The position numbers and the translations under genes are program-made. The notes under the pieces were generated by a model that saw only the letters and a program-made list of their open reading frames with translations, searched no databases and was not told the origin of the DNA. Positions 8,583-17,647 of a DNA stretch of 64,000 nucleotides are shown piece after piece. Location: NCBI GenBank assembly GCA_944391815.1, contig CALXUV010000073.1:1-64000 (forward strand), given 5' to 3'. Numbering within the stretch: the first letter of the stretch is position 1; each line of letters starts with the position of its first letter. The stretch comes from an uncultured Clostridia bacterium. GTDB lineage: Bacteria > Bacillota > Clostridia > Oscillospirales > CAG-272.

Positions 8583-8616
8583 TTTACTTTGCAGGTTTTC
8601 AGATATGCAAAGTAAA
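8583..8616. promoter_or_regulatory. 11-bp inverted repeat in the topoisomerase leader
   Basis: TTTACTTTGCA (8583-8593) and TGCAAAGTAAA (8606-8616) are exact inverted copies 12 bp apart, just after the predicted transcription start. It could be an operator or an RNA hairpin in the leader; nothing decides between them. Confidence 0.4.
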
Positions 8617-8659
8617 TTGTAAACAGTTAAACAAGAAAATCAGCTGAAAGGAACGCAAA

Positions 8660-10864
8660 ATGGCAAGGAAAAAGAAAAATTCCCCTGCAGAAGAATCGGA
8701 AAATTTACCCGAGGCGGAAGCAAGACCGCAGTATATAACCGATACCATAATAACCAACTACATGCCGTATGTAATGAGTGTTATCGTTTCGAGAGCAATA
8801 CCTGAAATTGACGGGTTTAAACCCTCTCACAGAAAGCTTCTTTACACCATGTACAAAATGGGGCTTATGAAAGGTCAGCGAACAAAAAGCGCAAACGTTG
8901 TCGGTCAGACGATGAGACTTAATCCTCACGGTGATATGGCAATTTATGAGACTCTTGTAAGGCTTACGCGCGGACATGATGCACTTCTGCATCCTTTCAT
9001 TGATTCAAAGGGTAGCTTCGGAAAGCATTACTCGTCAGACATGGCTTTTGCGGCGAGCAGGTATACAGAAGTCAAGCTGGATCCGTTTTGTAATGAGATT
9101 TTTTCAGGCATAGATAAAAACGCTGTCGATTTTATGCCGAACTATGACAATACGATGGAGGAGCCGGTGCTTCTGCCGACTGCTTTCCCTAATATTCTCG
9201 TTTCACCGAATCTTGGCATTGCGGTCGGAATGGCGAGTAAAATCTGTTCCTTCAATCTCGGTGAGATATGTGACGGTACGGTTACCCTTATAAAACGTCC
9301 TCATATTGACACTGAAATGCTGATGGATATAATCAAAGGACCTGATTTTTCCTGCGGCGGATATTATGTTTATGACAGGAATAAGTATAAGGAAATATTT
9401 GAAACCGGTAAGGGTTCTCTGAAGCTCAGAGCGAAGTATGAGTACGATAAAGAAGAGAACTGTATAAATATCATCGAGATACCGTATTCCACCTCAATTG
9501 AAATTATACTGAAAAACATTGCGGACCTTGTAAAAAATCAGACTCTTAAAGAAATTACTGATTTCCGTGATGAAATTGATTTAAGCGGATTTAAACTTAC
9601 ACTTGATCTGAAAAAAGGCGTGGATCCCGATGCGCTGATGGCAAAACTTTATAAACTCACAAAACTTGAAGATAATTTCGAATGCAATTTCAATGTTCTG
9701 ATAAACGGAACTCCGGAACAGCTCGGGGTCAGGGGCATTCTTGAAGAATGGATCAAATTCCGTGTGGAATGCCTCAGACGTGAGACTGAATTTGAACTTG
9801 AAAAAGTAAATGAAAAACTGCATCTTCTTGAAGGACTTGCAAGAATACTGCTTGACATCGACAAAGCCATAAAAATAATCAGAGAGACAAAAAATGATAA
9901 GGATGTGGTACCGAACCTCATGAGCGGGTTTGATATTGACAAGACTCAGGCGGAATTTGTTGCGGATATCAGGCTCAGAAACCTCAATAATGAATATCTG
10001 ATTGCAAGAACCGAAGAGATATCTCAGCTAACCGAAACAGCTCTGATGCTTAAAGAAAGGCTTGGCAGCGAAGAGAAAATCAAGGCGATAATAGTTGATC
10101 AGCTGAAAGAAATAAAGAAAAAATACCAGCAGAACAGAAAAACCGAGATTATAACCGAAAAAGATATAGCCCCATTGGAGGTTGCTCCCACTGTTGAAAG
10201 CTACAAATGCAAAATTTATTTCACCGATAAAGGTTATTTCAAGAAGGTAAAGCTGACGTCGCTCAGAATGAACGATGATCACAGTTTGAGAGACGGAGAC
10301 TCTATAATTTCCGAAGAAGAAAGTGATAACACTGAACTGCTGCTTTTCTTTACCGACAAGGGTCAGGTTTACAAATCAAGTGTTGCTAATTTTGAACCTA
10401 CCAAAGCTTCAAGCATGGGAGATTATGTTCCCTCAAAACTCGGGTTTGAAGAAAATGAGAAGGTTGTGGCAGCGGTCAGCTACAGAGAAGAAGATGAAGG
10501 CAATATTGTATTTGTATTCAAAAACGGAAAAGGTGTAAAGGTCCCGCTTGACTGCTATAAAACCAAAACCAACCGTAGAAAGCTTACATCTGCGTTTTCT
10601 ACAGCTTCAGAGTGCGTTTTCGCTGCACTTGAAAAGCAGGAAGTCAATATTCTGATGGTTTCGGAAAACGGAAGGGCTCTGCTTGTTTCCTCGTCTGATA
10701 TTCCTCTGAAAACCACAAGAACTTCAGCCGGTGTTACACTTATGACACTCAAAGCAAAAAATTATCTGGAAAGAGCGGAAACCGTTGACGGAGAAAGAAT
10801 AAAAGAACTTAAAAAGTATAAGAAGAACTTGCCTTCCTCAGGGGCGGCATATACCAAAGAATAA
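8660..10864 (+). CDS. parC: DNA topoisomerase IV-type subunit A
   Basis: A 734-aa GyrA/ParC-family breakage-reunion subunit. The winged-helix core has IPEIDGFKPSHRKLLYTMYK, and the catalytic tyrosine is in AASRYTEVKL (Tyr135). A long coiled-coil follows (about residues 350-480). The C-terminal third is a short beta-pinwheel-like region without a clear GyrA box, which favours a topoisomerase IV-like enzyme that unlinks daughter chromosomes. The ATPase partner (ParE/GyrB) is not upstream, as it usually would be, nor elsewhere in the window. AAAGGAACGC precedes the ATG. Assignment to ParC rather than GyrA rests on length and the missing GyrA box. Confidence 0.85.
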   Translation: MARKKKNSPAEESENLPEAEARPQYITDTIITNYMPYVMSVIVSRAIPEIDGFKPSHRKLLYTMYKMGLMKGQRTKSANVVGQTMRLNPHGDMAIYETLVRLTRGHDALLHPFIDSKGSFGKHYSSDMAFAASRYTEVKLDPFCNEIFSGIDKNAVDFMPNYDNTMEEPVLLPTAFPNILVSPNLGIAVGMASKICSFNLGEICDGTVTLIKRPHIDTEMLMDIIKGPDFSCGGYYVYDRNKYKEIFETGKGSLKLRAKYEYDKEENCINIIEIPYSTSIEIILKNIADLVKNQTLKEITDFRDEIDLSGFKLTLDLKKGVDPDALMAKLYKLTKLEDNFECNFNVLINGTPEQLGVRGILEEWIKFRVECLRRETEFELEKVNEKLHLLEGLARILLDIDKAIKIIRETKNDKDVVPNLMSGFDIDKTQAEFVADIRLRNLNNEYLIARTEEISQLTETALMLKERLGSEEKIKAIIVDQLKEIKKKYQQNRKTEIITEKDIAPLEVAPTVESYKCKIYFTDKGYFKKVKLTSLRMNDDHSLRDGDSIISEEESDNTELLLFFTDKGQVYKSSVANFEPTKASSMGDYVPSKLGFEENEKVVAAVSYREEDEGNIVFVFKNGKGVKVPLDCYKTKTNRRKLTSAFSTASECVFAALEKQEVNILMVSENGRALLVSSSDIPLKTTRTSAGVTLMTLKAKNYLERAETVDGERIKELKKYKKNLPSSGAAYTKE

Positions 10865-10880
10865 TTATTTGGAGTTAACT

Positions 10881-11003
10881 ATGGCTAAGAATAATAAAAA
10901 ATTCAGGAGTGAATATTCGAATGCTGTCCGCATTGCCTGCATTGTGCTGGCGTCGCTTACGGTGCTCGGACTTTTGACAACGCTTATTTACGTTCTTTTG
11001 TAA
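10881..11003 (+). CDS. Small single-helix membrane protein
   Basis: A 40-aa open frame between the topoisomerase and PHP genes. About 15 polar and basic residues (MAKNNKKFRSEYSNA) are followed by a hydrophobic stretch (VRIACIVLASLTVLGLLTTLIYVLL) to the C-terminus. GGAG lies six bases before the ATG. The stop is 11 bases before the next start, and the AAAGGAGGA of the next gene overlaps its end, so it sits tightly inside the operon. No family is recognised. Confidence 0.65.
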   Translation: MAKNNKKFRSEYSNAVRIACIVLASLTVLGLLTTLIYVLL

Positions 11004-11014
11004 AGGAGGACGCA

Positions 11015-11812
11015 ATGAAAATTATCACCGATCTTCACTGTCACACCGATTTTTCATATGACAGCAGTGCAAATCCTGAGGACGTAGTCAGAGCTGCTTT
11101 GGAAAAAGGTGTCGCAGTTTTGGCGATTACAGACCATTATGACGTTGATTACGCAGACTGCGGCATGAAAATGGAAATGGATTTTGCGCTGAGGAAAAAG
11201 ACGATTCTATCGCTGAAAGAAAAATACCGTGGAAAGATAAAAGTAATTTTCGGCATTGAGTTGGGTCAACCGTACAATTATCCGGAAATTTCGCAAAAAA
11301 TAGTTTCGGAAAACGGGTTTGAATTTGTGATAGGTTCAGTGCACAGTCTGAAAGGCGTTCCGGATTTTTATTATCTTGATTACTCTAAAATGGATGATCA
11401 GGGAATGATCGAAAACCTGTACGAAAGGTATCTCAGAGATTTATATAAGCTCACCGGAGTGCCGTACATCGATACGATAGCGCATATTACTTATCCGGTC
11501 AGATATATAAGGGATTCGGGTAAAGAACTTGACATAGAAAAATACTTCCCGGAGTACCGAAGGATATTTGAAAGTGCGGTAGCAAACGACAAAATGATTG
11601 AGATAAACACATCAGAGATAAGAAAAGGTGTAAATTTCGGAGCTGCTGAAAAACAGCTGTTTTCACTTTACAGGGAAGCGGGCGGCAGATACGTTACAGT
11701 TGGTGCGGACGCGCATAATACCGTACATGTTGCCTGTGATTTTGAAGAAGCAGAAAAACTTGCGCAGTGTTGCGGACTTGAAATATTCCGTGACGTTAAG
11801 GAAAAATACTGA
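11015..11812 (+). CDS. PHP-domain phosphoesterase (histidinol-phosphatase-like)
   Basis: A 265-aa PHP metal-dependent hydrolase. DLHCHTDFSYD provides the first metal ligands, AITDHYDVDY the next, and GSVHSLKG, DTIAHITYP and VGADAHNT the rest of the site. Proteins of this size and pattern are related to HisK histidinol-phosphate phosphatase, though no other his gene is nearby and the substrate may differ. AAAGGAGG precedes the ATG. The next gene begins 17 bases after the stop. Confidence 0.8.
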   Translation: MKIITDLHCHTDFSYDSSANPEDVVRAALEKGVAVLAITDHYDVDYADCGMKMEMDFALRKKTILSLKEKYRGKIKVIFGIELGQPYNYPEISQKIVSENGFEFVIGSVHSLKGVPDFYYLDYSKMDDQGMIENLYERYLRDLYKLTGVPYIDTIAHITYPVRYIRDSGKELDIEKYFPEYRRIFESAVANDKMIEINTSEIRKGVNFGAAEKQLFSLYREAGGRYVTVGADAHNTVHVACDFEEAEKLAQCCGLEIFRDVKEKY

Positions 11813-11829
11813 TAAACGGAGGAAGCACA

Positions 11830-12306
11830 ATGGATACATTACTGAAACTTATGGAGACAAACGCGCATCTTACCCCTTCACAGCTTGCCGTGATGTGCGA
11901 CATGAAAGCAGAAGAAATAGAAAGCAAAATAAAAGAGTATGAGGAAAAAGGGGTGATACTCGGTTACAAGACCCTTGTCGACTGGGATAAAACCGACAGG
12001 GAATATGTCAGCGCTATGATAGAACTTAAAGTCTCGCCGCAGAAGGATCTCGGGTTCGACAGAATAGCCGACAGAATATGTATGTATCCCGAAGTTCAGA
12101 GCGTACAGCTTATGAGCGGGGGATTTGATTTGCTTGTACTTATAGAAGGTAAAACAATGAGGGAAGTGTCCAACTTTGTTTTCAACAGACTTGCGCCAAT
12201 GGACGGAGTCGTATCGACGGCAACTCATTTTGTACTGAAAAAATATAAGGACAAAGGCGTGACATACAATTCAGAAGAAGAAGATAAGCGAGGAAATATT
12301 CTGTGA
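11830..12306 (+). CDS. Lrp/AsnC family transcriptional regulator
   Basis: A 158-aa protein with an N-terminal winged HTH (LTPSQLAVMCDMKAEEIESKIKEYEEKGVILGYKTLVDW) and a C-terminal RAM/AsnC ligand-binding domain (ALIELKVSP-type strand, VQSVQLMSGGFDLLVLIEGKTM). It likely binds an amino acid as an oligomer. Its last bases overlap the GTG start of the aminotransferase gene, so the two are coupled and the regulator probably senses a substrate or product of that enzyme. The 20-residue acidic tail after the RAM domain is not typical. Confidence 0.88.
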   Translation: MDTLLKLMETNAHLTPSQLAVMCDMKAEEIESKIKEYEEKGVILGYKTLVDWDKTDREYVSAMIELKVSPQKDLGFDRIADRICMYPEVQSVQLMSGGFDLLVLIEGKTMREVSNFVFNRLAPMDGVVSTATHFVLKKYKDKGVTYNSEEEDKRGNIL

Positions 12307-13472
12307 TTAATTATGACGATATACTTTCCGACCGTTGCGTAAAACTCAAGCCTTCGGGAATAAGAAAATTTTTCGATATTCTCGATGAGGTCAAAGGAGT
12401 TATTTCACTGACGGTAGGTCAGCCTGACTTTGTAACACCATGGCATATCAGGGAAAAAGCCATCGCATCACTTGAAGACGGAGAGACATACTATACATCT
12501 AACGACGGAATACTGGAGCTAAGACAAGAGATATCAAAATACCTGAATAGGAAATTCGGGCTTGAATATGATGCAAGAAAAGAAATAATAGTGACTGTCG
12601 GCGGCAGCGAAGCCATTGATATTGCGATGCGGGCAGTGCTTGATCCGGGAGATGAGGTAATAATTCCTGTCCCGTCATTTGTCTGTTACGGTCCGATAGC
12701 TGAGCTTGCCAGCGCAAAACCGGTCTTTGTGAACACCTTTGAAAAAGACAAATTCAAGCTGACACCTGAAAGTCTCAGAAATGCAATTACATCAAAAACA
12801 AAACTGCTTGTGCTTCCTTTTCCGAATAATCCTACCGGAGCAATTATGACGGAAAGCGAACTTACCGGAATAGCGGAAGTTATCAGGGACACAAATATTA
12901 TCGTTCTTTCGGACGAAATTTACGCTGAAATGACCTACGGAAGAAAACACGTTTCATTCGCTTCAATTCCGGGAATGAGAGAAAGAACGATCACCGTCAA
13001 CGGTTTTTCAAAGGCATATGCCATGACCGGTTGGCGAATGGGGTATGCGGCGGCACCACATGAGATAACCGAGCAAATGCATAAAATACACCAGTACGCA
13101 ATAATGTGTGCGCCTACAACAAGCCAGTTTGCGGCAATAGAGGCGCTGAAAAACGGCGATAACGACATAGCTGACATGACGGCTGAATATAACAGGAGAA
13201 GAAAGCTAATCGTCCACGGCTTGCGAAAGATAGGACTGCCGTGTTTTGAGCCGGAAGGAGCTTTTTACGTATATCCGAATATCGGCGGCTTCGGAATGAC
13301 AAGTAACGAATTCTGCGAAAAACTTCTGCATGAAGAAAAAGTTGCGATAGTACCCGGTACGGCTTTCGGTGACTGCGGTGAGGGATTTGCAAGAATTTCA
13401 TACGCTTATTCGGTTAATCACATTAATATTGCTCTCGACAAGATAGAAAAGTTCGTCAGAAAATACAGATAA
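12303..13472 (+). CDS. Class I/II aminotransferase, PLP-dependent
   Basis: A 389-aa aspartate/aromatic-type aminotransferase. The PLP Lys is in VNGFSKAYAMTGWRMGY (near residue 237). LPFPNNPTGA holds the Asn, and LSDEIYAEMTYG holds the Asp and Tyr that bind the cofactor. The C-terminal Arg for the substrate carboxylate is in FARISYAYS. The start is GTG 12303, overlapping the TGA of the Lrp gene. The substrate cannot be fixed; the Lrp partner suggests an amino-acid-responsive step. Confidence 0.88.
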   Translation: MINYDDILSDRCVKLKPSGIRKFFDILDEVKGVISLTVGQPDFVTPWHIREKAIASLEDGETYYTSNDGILELRQEISKYLNRKFGLEYDARKEIIVTVGGSEAIDIAMRAVLDPGDEVIIPVPSFVCYGPIAELASAKPVFVNTFEKDKFKLTPESLRNAITSKTKLLVLPFPNNPTGAIMTESELTGIAEVIRDTNIIVLSDEIYAEMTYGRKHVSFASIPGMRERTITVNGFSKAYAMTGWRMGYAAAPHEITEQMHKIHQYAIMCAPTTSQFAAIEALKNGDNDIADMTAEYNRRRKLIVHGLRKIGLPCFEPEGAFYVYPNIGGFGMTSNEFCEKLLHEEKVAIVPGTAFGDCGEGFARISYAYSVNHINIALDKIEKFVRKYR

Positions 13473-13580
13473 TTATTTTATATTTTAAACCCTCGCTCAG
13501 CAGCAACGATTTAAAGATTAAATTTACAGAAGTATATTCGATTCTATTAACTTGTTTGAGCTCTGTTGGAGGTATGAAAT

Positions 13581-13910
13581 ATGAAACTCAAGAGTTTTTT
13601 TGTTGTCTTTTGTAATTTTATTGCTTTGTCATTTCTGACTTCTTGTCAGCTGAATTTGTTCGGTCAGACGTTTGATGTGAAATGGTGGGTAATCTTTATT
13701 CCGGTTTTGATTTTTACCGCAGTTATATTTGTTATCGGCTTTGTTATCGGCGGAAAATCGATCGCATCACACGAGTATATTTGTCCTGAATGTAACAAAA
13801 AGTTCCGACCGAAATGGTGGAAAGCGTTTTTTTCTTTCCACTTAAACGGTGACCGCGTTCTGAAGTGTCCGCACTGTGGCAGAAAAGGTTTTTGCCGGTG
13901 CTGTGACTGA
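13581..13910 (+). CDS. Small membrane protein with C-terminal zinc ribbon
   Basis: A 109-aa protein. The N-terminal helix ends in FLTSC, a plausible lipobox, and a second hydrophobic segment (WWVIFIPVLIFTAVIFVIGFVIGG) follows. The C-terminal 45 residues have CPEC, CPHC and CRCC pairs that could hold one or two zinc ions. If Cys22 is lipidated the ribbon would lie outside or loop back; topology is unclear. GGAGG precedes the ATG. The function is unknown. Confidence 0.6.
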   Translation: MKLKSFFVVFCNFIALSFLTSCQLNLFGQTFDVKWWVIFIPVLIFTAVIFVIGFVIGGKSIASHEYICPECNKKFRPKWWKAFFSFHLNGDRVLKCPHCGRKGFCRCCD

Positions 13911-14038
13911 GCTTATAATTCAGATAACAAAAGCTATCCGAAAAAAACGGCGCTTTGGAAATTTGCATAATCAGATGCCTTCGTATTATTTCGGAAAAAG
14001 TGGAATCTGAAAATATTTTTGATTGCTGAGGACTTTGT

Positions 14039-15715
14039 ATGTTGGATTATATCGATCTGATGGAAAAAGTTTTAAAGGCGTATTCTGAAGAAGATATCTT
14101 AAAATATGTACGGCGTGTCGAAGAAAACGGCTTGGAAGAACACGGCTTTCCGCGACTTACTGCAAATCTCGGGATTTTGATTTCACATGGCAGAAACCTG
14201 AATTTAAAAGAAGTTTTCGTACATATGATGGACTTGTGTTGCCGTGAAATACCAACCGCTTTATCCAAAAACGGCAAAAGAGTCGGCAATGATTTTTCAG
14301 TCAAGGAAATTGTATTTTGCTTGCTGGAAGCGGAAAAATCAGGTTTTGTCGGAGAAGAAAAGTTAAGCGAATGGAAGAACGCATTAAAAACGCTGAATCC
14401 TTATGAAACTTACAGTGCGGTCGCCTCGACTCCGCCTGAGCCGATAGGGAACTGGGCAGCATTCGGAGCCGCAAGCGAACAGCTGAGAAAGTTTGCAGGA
14501 CTTGGAGATGAATGTGGTTTCATAGAAAATCAGATAAAGTCACAGCTTTTTTCTTTCGATGAAAACGGCATGTACCGTGACCCTAATGAGCCGATTGTGT
14601 ATGACTTGGTAACCAGACTTCAGCTTGCAGTTGCACTTCATTTCGGGTTTGACGGAAATTGCCGGAGTGAACTTGAGGAAAATCTTCTTAAATCTGCGGA
14701 CATAACTCTTAAAATGCAGTCGGTAACAGGTGAAATACCTTTCGGAGGCAGAAGCAATCAGTTTTTGCACAATGAAGCGTTTTACGCCGCAATTTGTGAA
14801 TTTTATGCCGGTTGGTTTAAAAAACTCGGTGATTTGAGAAAAGCCGGGATGTTCAAACGTGCGGCAAGGCTTGCGGCAGAAAGCCTCCTGCCTTGGCTTT
14901 CAGAAGAAAAAATACGCCATGTTAAAAACCATTATCCGACAGACAGCATGATTGGTTGTGAAGATTATGCATACTTTGACAAATACATGATAACAACTGC
15001 TTCATGGTTTTATATTGCTCATATAATGTCCGATAACAGTGTTTATGAAATTGCAAGTCCGTCTGAAAACGAAAATTACATTTGTTTTACATCGGAATGG
15101 TTTCATAAGGTTTTCATCAAATACAGTGACTATTTTGTCGAGTTTGATACCAATGCCGACACACATTATGATGCTAACGGAATCGGCAGAATTCATAAAA
15201 GAGGTGTTTTTCCGCCTCTTTGCCTGTCGGTACCTTTTGCAAAGGCTCCGCTTTATAAAACCGAAACTGTAAATCCGTTTGATTTTTCACTGTGCGCAAG
15301 TCTGAACAGGGACGGTGAGATTATACGCTCAAGTGACAGCAGAGTTAAATATCGGCTGGTCGACAAAAAAGTGACTGACGATAATGCTGTTGTTGAATTT
15401 GAATGTCTGATAGATAACGAGATTTTGTTCTCGGAAAGCTGTAAAGTTTCAAACGCAGGTGTTGAAATTACAATCAAAGGAGAAGGGAATCTGCAGCTTG
15501 ATTTTCCGGCATTCTTTTTTGACGGTGAAAGTTATTCGGATGTAACATGTAAGGACAATTTTGTTGAAATAATTTATAAAGGATTCAGATGCCGCTACAC
15601 AGCATCAGATAAAGTCATAGATTTAAACCAAATGTTTACAAACAGAAACGGTAAGTACAAGGCTTTTTCGGTAGCAGGCAAAAACATGGTTTCACTCAGG
15701 GTTGAACTTATGTAG
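14039..15715 (+). CDS. Uncharacterised 558-aa protein, possible (alpha/alpha)-toroid carbohydrate enzyme
   Basis: I do not recognise the family with certainty. Residues 1-330 are helical, with repeated motifs such as PIGNWAAFGAASEQLRKF, YDLVTRLQLAVALHFGF and GEIPFGGRSNQFLHNEA. That pattern resembles (alpha/alpha) toroids of polysaccharide lyases and unsaturated-glycan hydrolases. The C-terminal 200 residues are strand-rich (FTSEWFHKVFIKYSDYFVEFDTNADTHYDANG...), like the beta-sandwich of heparinase II/III-type lyases. There is no signal peptide, so it would act inside the cell. It is monocistronic, with no clear SD. Confidence 0.5.
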   Translation: MLDYIDLMEKVLKAYSEEDILKYVRRVEENGLEEHGFPRLTANLGILISHGRNLNLKEVFVHMMDLCCREIPTALSKNGKRVGNDFSVKEIVFCLLEAEKSGFVGEEKLSEWKNALKTLNPYETYSAVASTPPEPIGNWAAFGAASEQLRKFAGLGDECGFIENQIKSQLFSFDENGMYRDPNEPIVYDLVTRLQLAVALHFGFDGNCRSELEENLLKSADITLKMQSVTGEIPFGGRSNQFLHNEAFYAAICEFYAGWFKKLGDLRKAGMFKRAARLAAESLLPWLSEEKIRHVKNHYPTDSMIGCEDYAYFDKYMITTASWFYIAHIMSDNSVYEIASPSENENYICFTSEWFHKVFIKYSDYFVEFDTNADTHYDANGIGRIHKRGVFPPLCLSVPFAKAPLYKTETVNPFDFSLCASLNRDGEIIRSSDSRVKYRLVDKKVTDDNAVVEFECLIDNEILFSESCKVSNAGVEITIKGEGNLQLDFPAFFFDGESYSDVTCKDNFVEIIYKGFRCRYTASDKVIDLNQMFTNRNGKYKAFSVAGKNMVSLRVELM

Positions 15716-15805
15716 ATAATTCTTGTGTTTTGACTATAACTGATTTGTACTTCAAATAACGACTGAAAATAAGATTTTACCTGTGGCGATAAAACAGAAT
15801 AAGAA

Positions 15806-15840
15806 AATTCCCGGTAACGGCTTTGAACCGTCCGGGAATT
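15806..15840. terminator. Bidirectional terminator
   Basis: AATTCCCGG (15806-15814) and CCGGGAATT (15832-15840), with an inner ACGG/CCGT. It lies between the convergent 558-aa gene and cysK, with T-rich flanks on both strands. Confidence 0.75.
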
Positions 15841-15872
15841 TCTGTATTTTAATGTGATTTTAATCAGAAAAA

Positions 15873-16802
15873 TCAGTCATCGAAAAGGGGAGTTGAAAAA
15901 TATCTTTCGGCGGTATCAGGAAGAACAGTTACAACCGTTTTGCCTTGACCGAGTTTTTTTGCCAGCTTTATGGCGGCGGCAACATTTGTACCGCTTGAAA
16001 TTCCGCACATTATTCCTTCTTTTTTGGCGAGATCCTTTGAAGTGGAAATTGCGAGATTATCGGGAATAATGCAGATTTCATTATAAACGCTTTGATTGAG
16101 GATTCGCGGTATTACTCCGTCACCGATTCCCATTTGCAGGTGTGTACCGATAGAACCGCCCGAGAGAATGGCGGCATGTTCGGGTTCAACCGCCCAGATT
16201 TCAATATCCGGGTTTGCTTCTCTTAATGCTTCTCCGATGCCGGTTATTGTACCGCCTGTTCCTATACCCGAACAGAAGCCGTGTATCGGACCGTCAACCT
16301 GATCAAAAATTTCCATTGCCGTAACATTTTTCTGTACTTCGGGATTTGCCGGATTTTCAAATTGTTGAGGAACAAAAACGTTATTGTTTTCGGATTTCAT
16401 TTTCATTGCAAGATTTACGCACTCTTCAATACATGCGCCGATATTTCCTGCATCGTGGACGAGAATAACCTCGGCTCCGTAGTGCTTTACGAGTTTACGT
16501 CGCTCCTCACTTACAGAATCAGGCATAATTATTTTGGTTTTGTAACCTTTGACCGCTCCTACAAGAGCAAGTCCTATTCCCTGATTACCGCTGGTAGGTT
16601 CGACTATTACCGTTTCATCATTTATCAGTCCGGCTTTTTCTGCCGCGCGGATCATATTGTAGGCAGTTCTGGTTTTTATAGAACCTCCGACATTAAGTCC
16701 TTCAAATTTGACAAGTATCCGAGCCGAATTATCGGGTACCATCCTGTTCAGTCTGATTATCGGAGTGTTTCCGATCGCTTGTAAAATGTTATCGTTTACC
16801 AT
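15873..16802 (-). CDS. cysK: Cysteine synthase A
   Basis: A 309-aa PLP enzyme (O-acetylserine + sulfide to cysteine). IGNTPIIRLNRM is the N-terminal motif. The PLP Lys is in GSIKTRTAYNMI, the substrate loop is EPTSGNQGIGLA, and the phosphate loop is GIGTGGTITG. The C-terminal SSGTNVAAA completes the fold. The frame is open upstream to 17024, but those residues are GH39 glycosidase sequence. Cysteine synthases start at about MVNDNILQAIGNTP, so ATG 16802 is chosen, with GGTGA about nine bases upstream. With no stop between, a chimeric product from the relic start cannot be excluded. Confidence 0.9.
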   Translation of the reverse strand: MVNDNILQAIGNTPIIRLNRMVPDNSARILVKFEGLNVGGSIKTRTAYNMIRAAEKAGLINDETVIVEPTSGNQGIGLALVGAVKGYKTKIIMPDSVSEERRKLVKHYGAEVILVHDAGNIGACIEECVNLAMKMKSENNNVFVPQQFENPANPEVQKNVTAMEIFDQVDGPIHGFCSGIGTGGTITGIGEALREANPDIEIWAVEPEHAAILSGGSIGTHLQMGIGDGVIPRILNQSVYNEICIIPDNLAISTSKDLAKKEGIMCGISSGTNVAAAIKLAKKLGQGKTVVTVLPDTAERYFSTPLFDD

Positions 16803-16885
16803 TATGTTTATCACCGTATTCCGCAAATCGGAACCTTTTTTAGTAATATATTCAAAAGTAGTGTAAATGTTGACTGCCGGACCTG

Positions 16886-17205
16886 CGCTCGCAAGTGCAT
16901 CGGGCATAAAGCTGAGTTCTACGAAAGGTTTCATACCGATACGTATAATCTCATCGTAAACCATATCGATGTACTGGAAATTCAGAATCGGGTTTCCGGA
17001 AGAATCTTCAAAATACACGCCCATGTCATCTGAAAGAAGTCCATGGAACCTCAGATAACGGAAGCCGCAGTATTTATGACATATTCGAGTTGAGAAATTG
17101 CAGCTTTTCTTAATAATTCGTTAGCTCTGCCTGCATCTACCGAATGTGTACGAAGCCCGGGAGTGCATCGGCTCTGTCATTGAAATTAAAAGAAATATTA
17201 CGCAT
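16886..17205 (-). pseudogene. GH39 beta-xylosidase remnant, frameshifted and truncated
   Basis: From ATG 17203-17205 (GAGG upstream) the minus strand reads MRNISFNFNDRADALPGF and then a TAG at residue 23. A second frame continues as SVDAGRANELLRKAAISQLEY. A third, open into cysK, reads KYCGFRYLRFHGLLSDDMGVYFED, then NFQYIDMVYDEIIRIGMKPF and VELSFMPDALAS. Together these match the first 110 or so residues of GH39 beta-xylosidases, in order, across two frameshifts; the catalytic domain is gone. It is a decayed xylan gene. Confidence 0.8.
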
Positions 17206-17499
17206 AATCATACCTCACAAAATTTAATTTTTATGACTTGCCTGATCAATTGTGTAACTAACAGGTATTATACCATATTTTATCAGAGTTTGCAAGAGTT
17301 AACAGGTAAAACGTTGAAGTAATAATGCAATTGTTTGAACGGCAATAGATTTCACATTTTAAAAACTAAGCGTATGGATGATTTGGAATATTACTACTTT
17401 GTACATTTCCCACAGCTGAAAGCAAATTTTCCGATACAGAAAAAGGTGCGCGATGGTTAATATTAAATATTTACTGAATTGGTTTAATTGAAGAAAAAA

Positions 17500-17545
17500 G
17501 AGCTGTCAGAAGTTTATCTAATCAGACAGCTCTTTGTTTTTGTTG
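17500..17545. terminator. Bidirectional terminator
   Basis: GAGCTGTC (17500-17507) and GACAGCTC (17525-17532), followed by TTTGTTTTTGTT on plus; the minus strand has TTTTTTCTTC after the stem. Confidence 0.75.
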
Positions 17546-17647
17546 ATTATTAGTGCAATAAAATAGGGTAATTTATCAAGAATTTGTATTCGAAAATAAT
17601 GCCTGTAAAGTAATGTTTATTTTATAATTACTTTCAACTTAATAAGT

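Noticed and set aside
15873..17024. A 383-aa cysteine synthase with a long N-terminal extension
   Set aside because: The first 74 residues are GH39 glycosidase sequence from a pseudogene; the enzyme proper starts at 16802.
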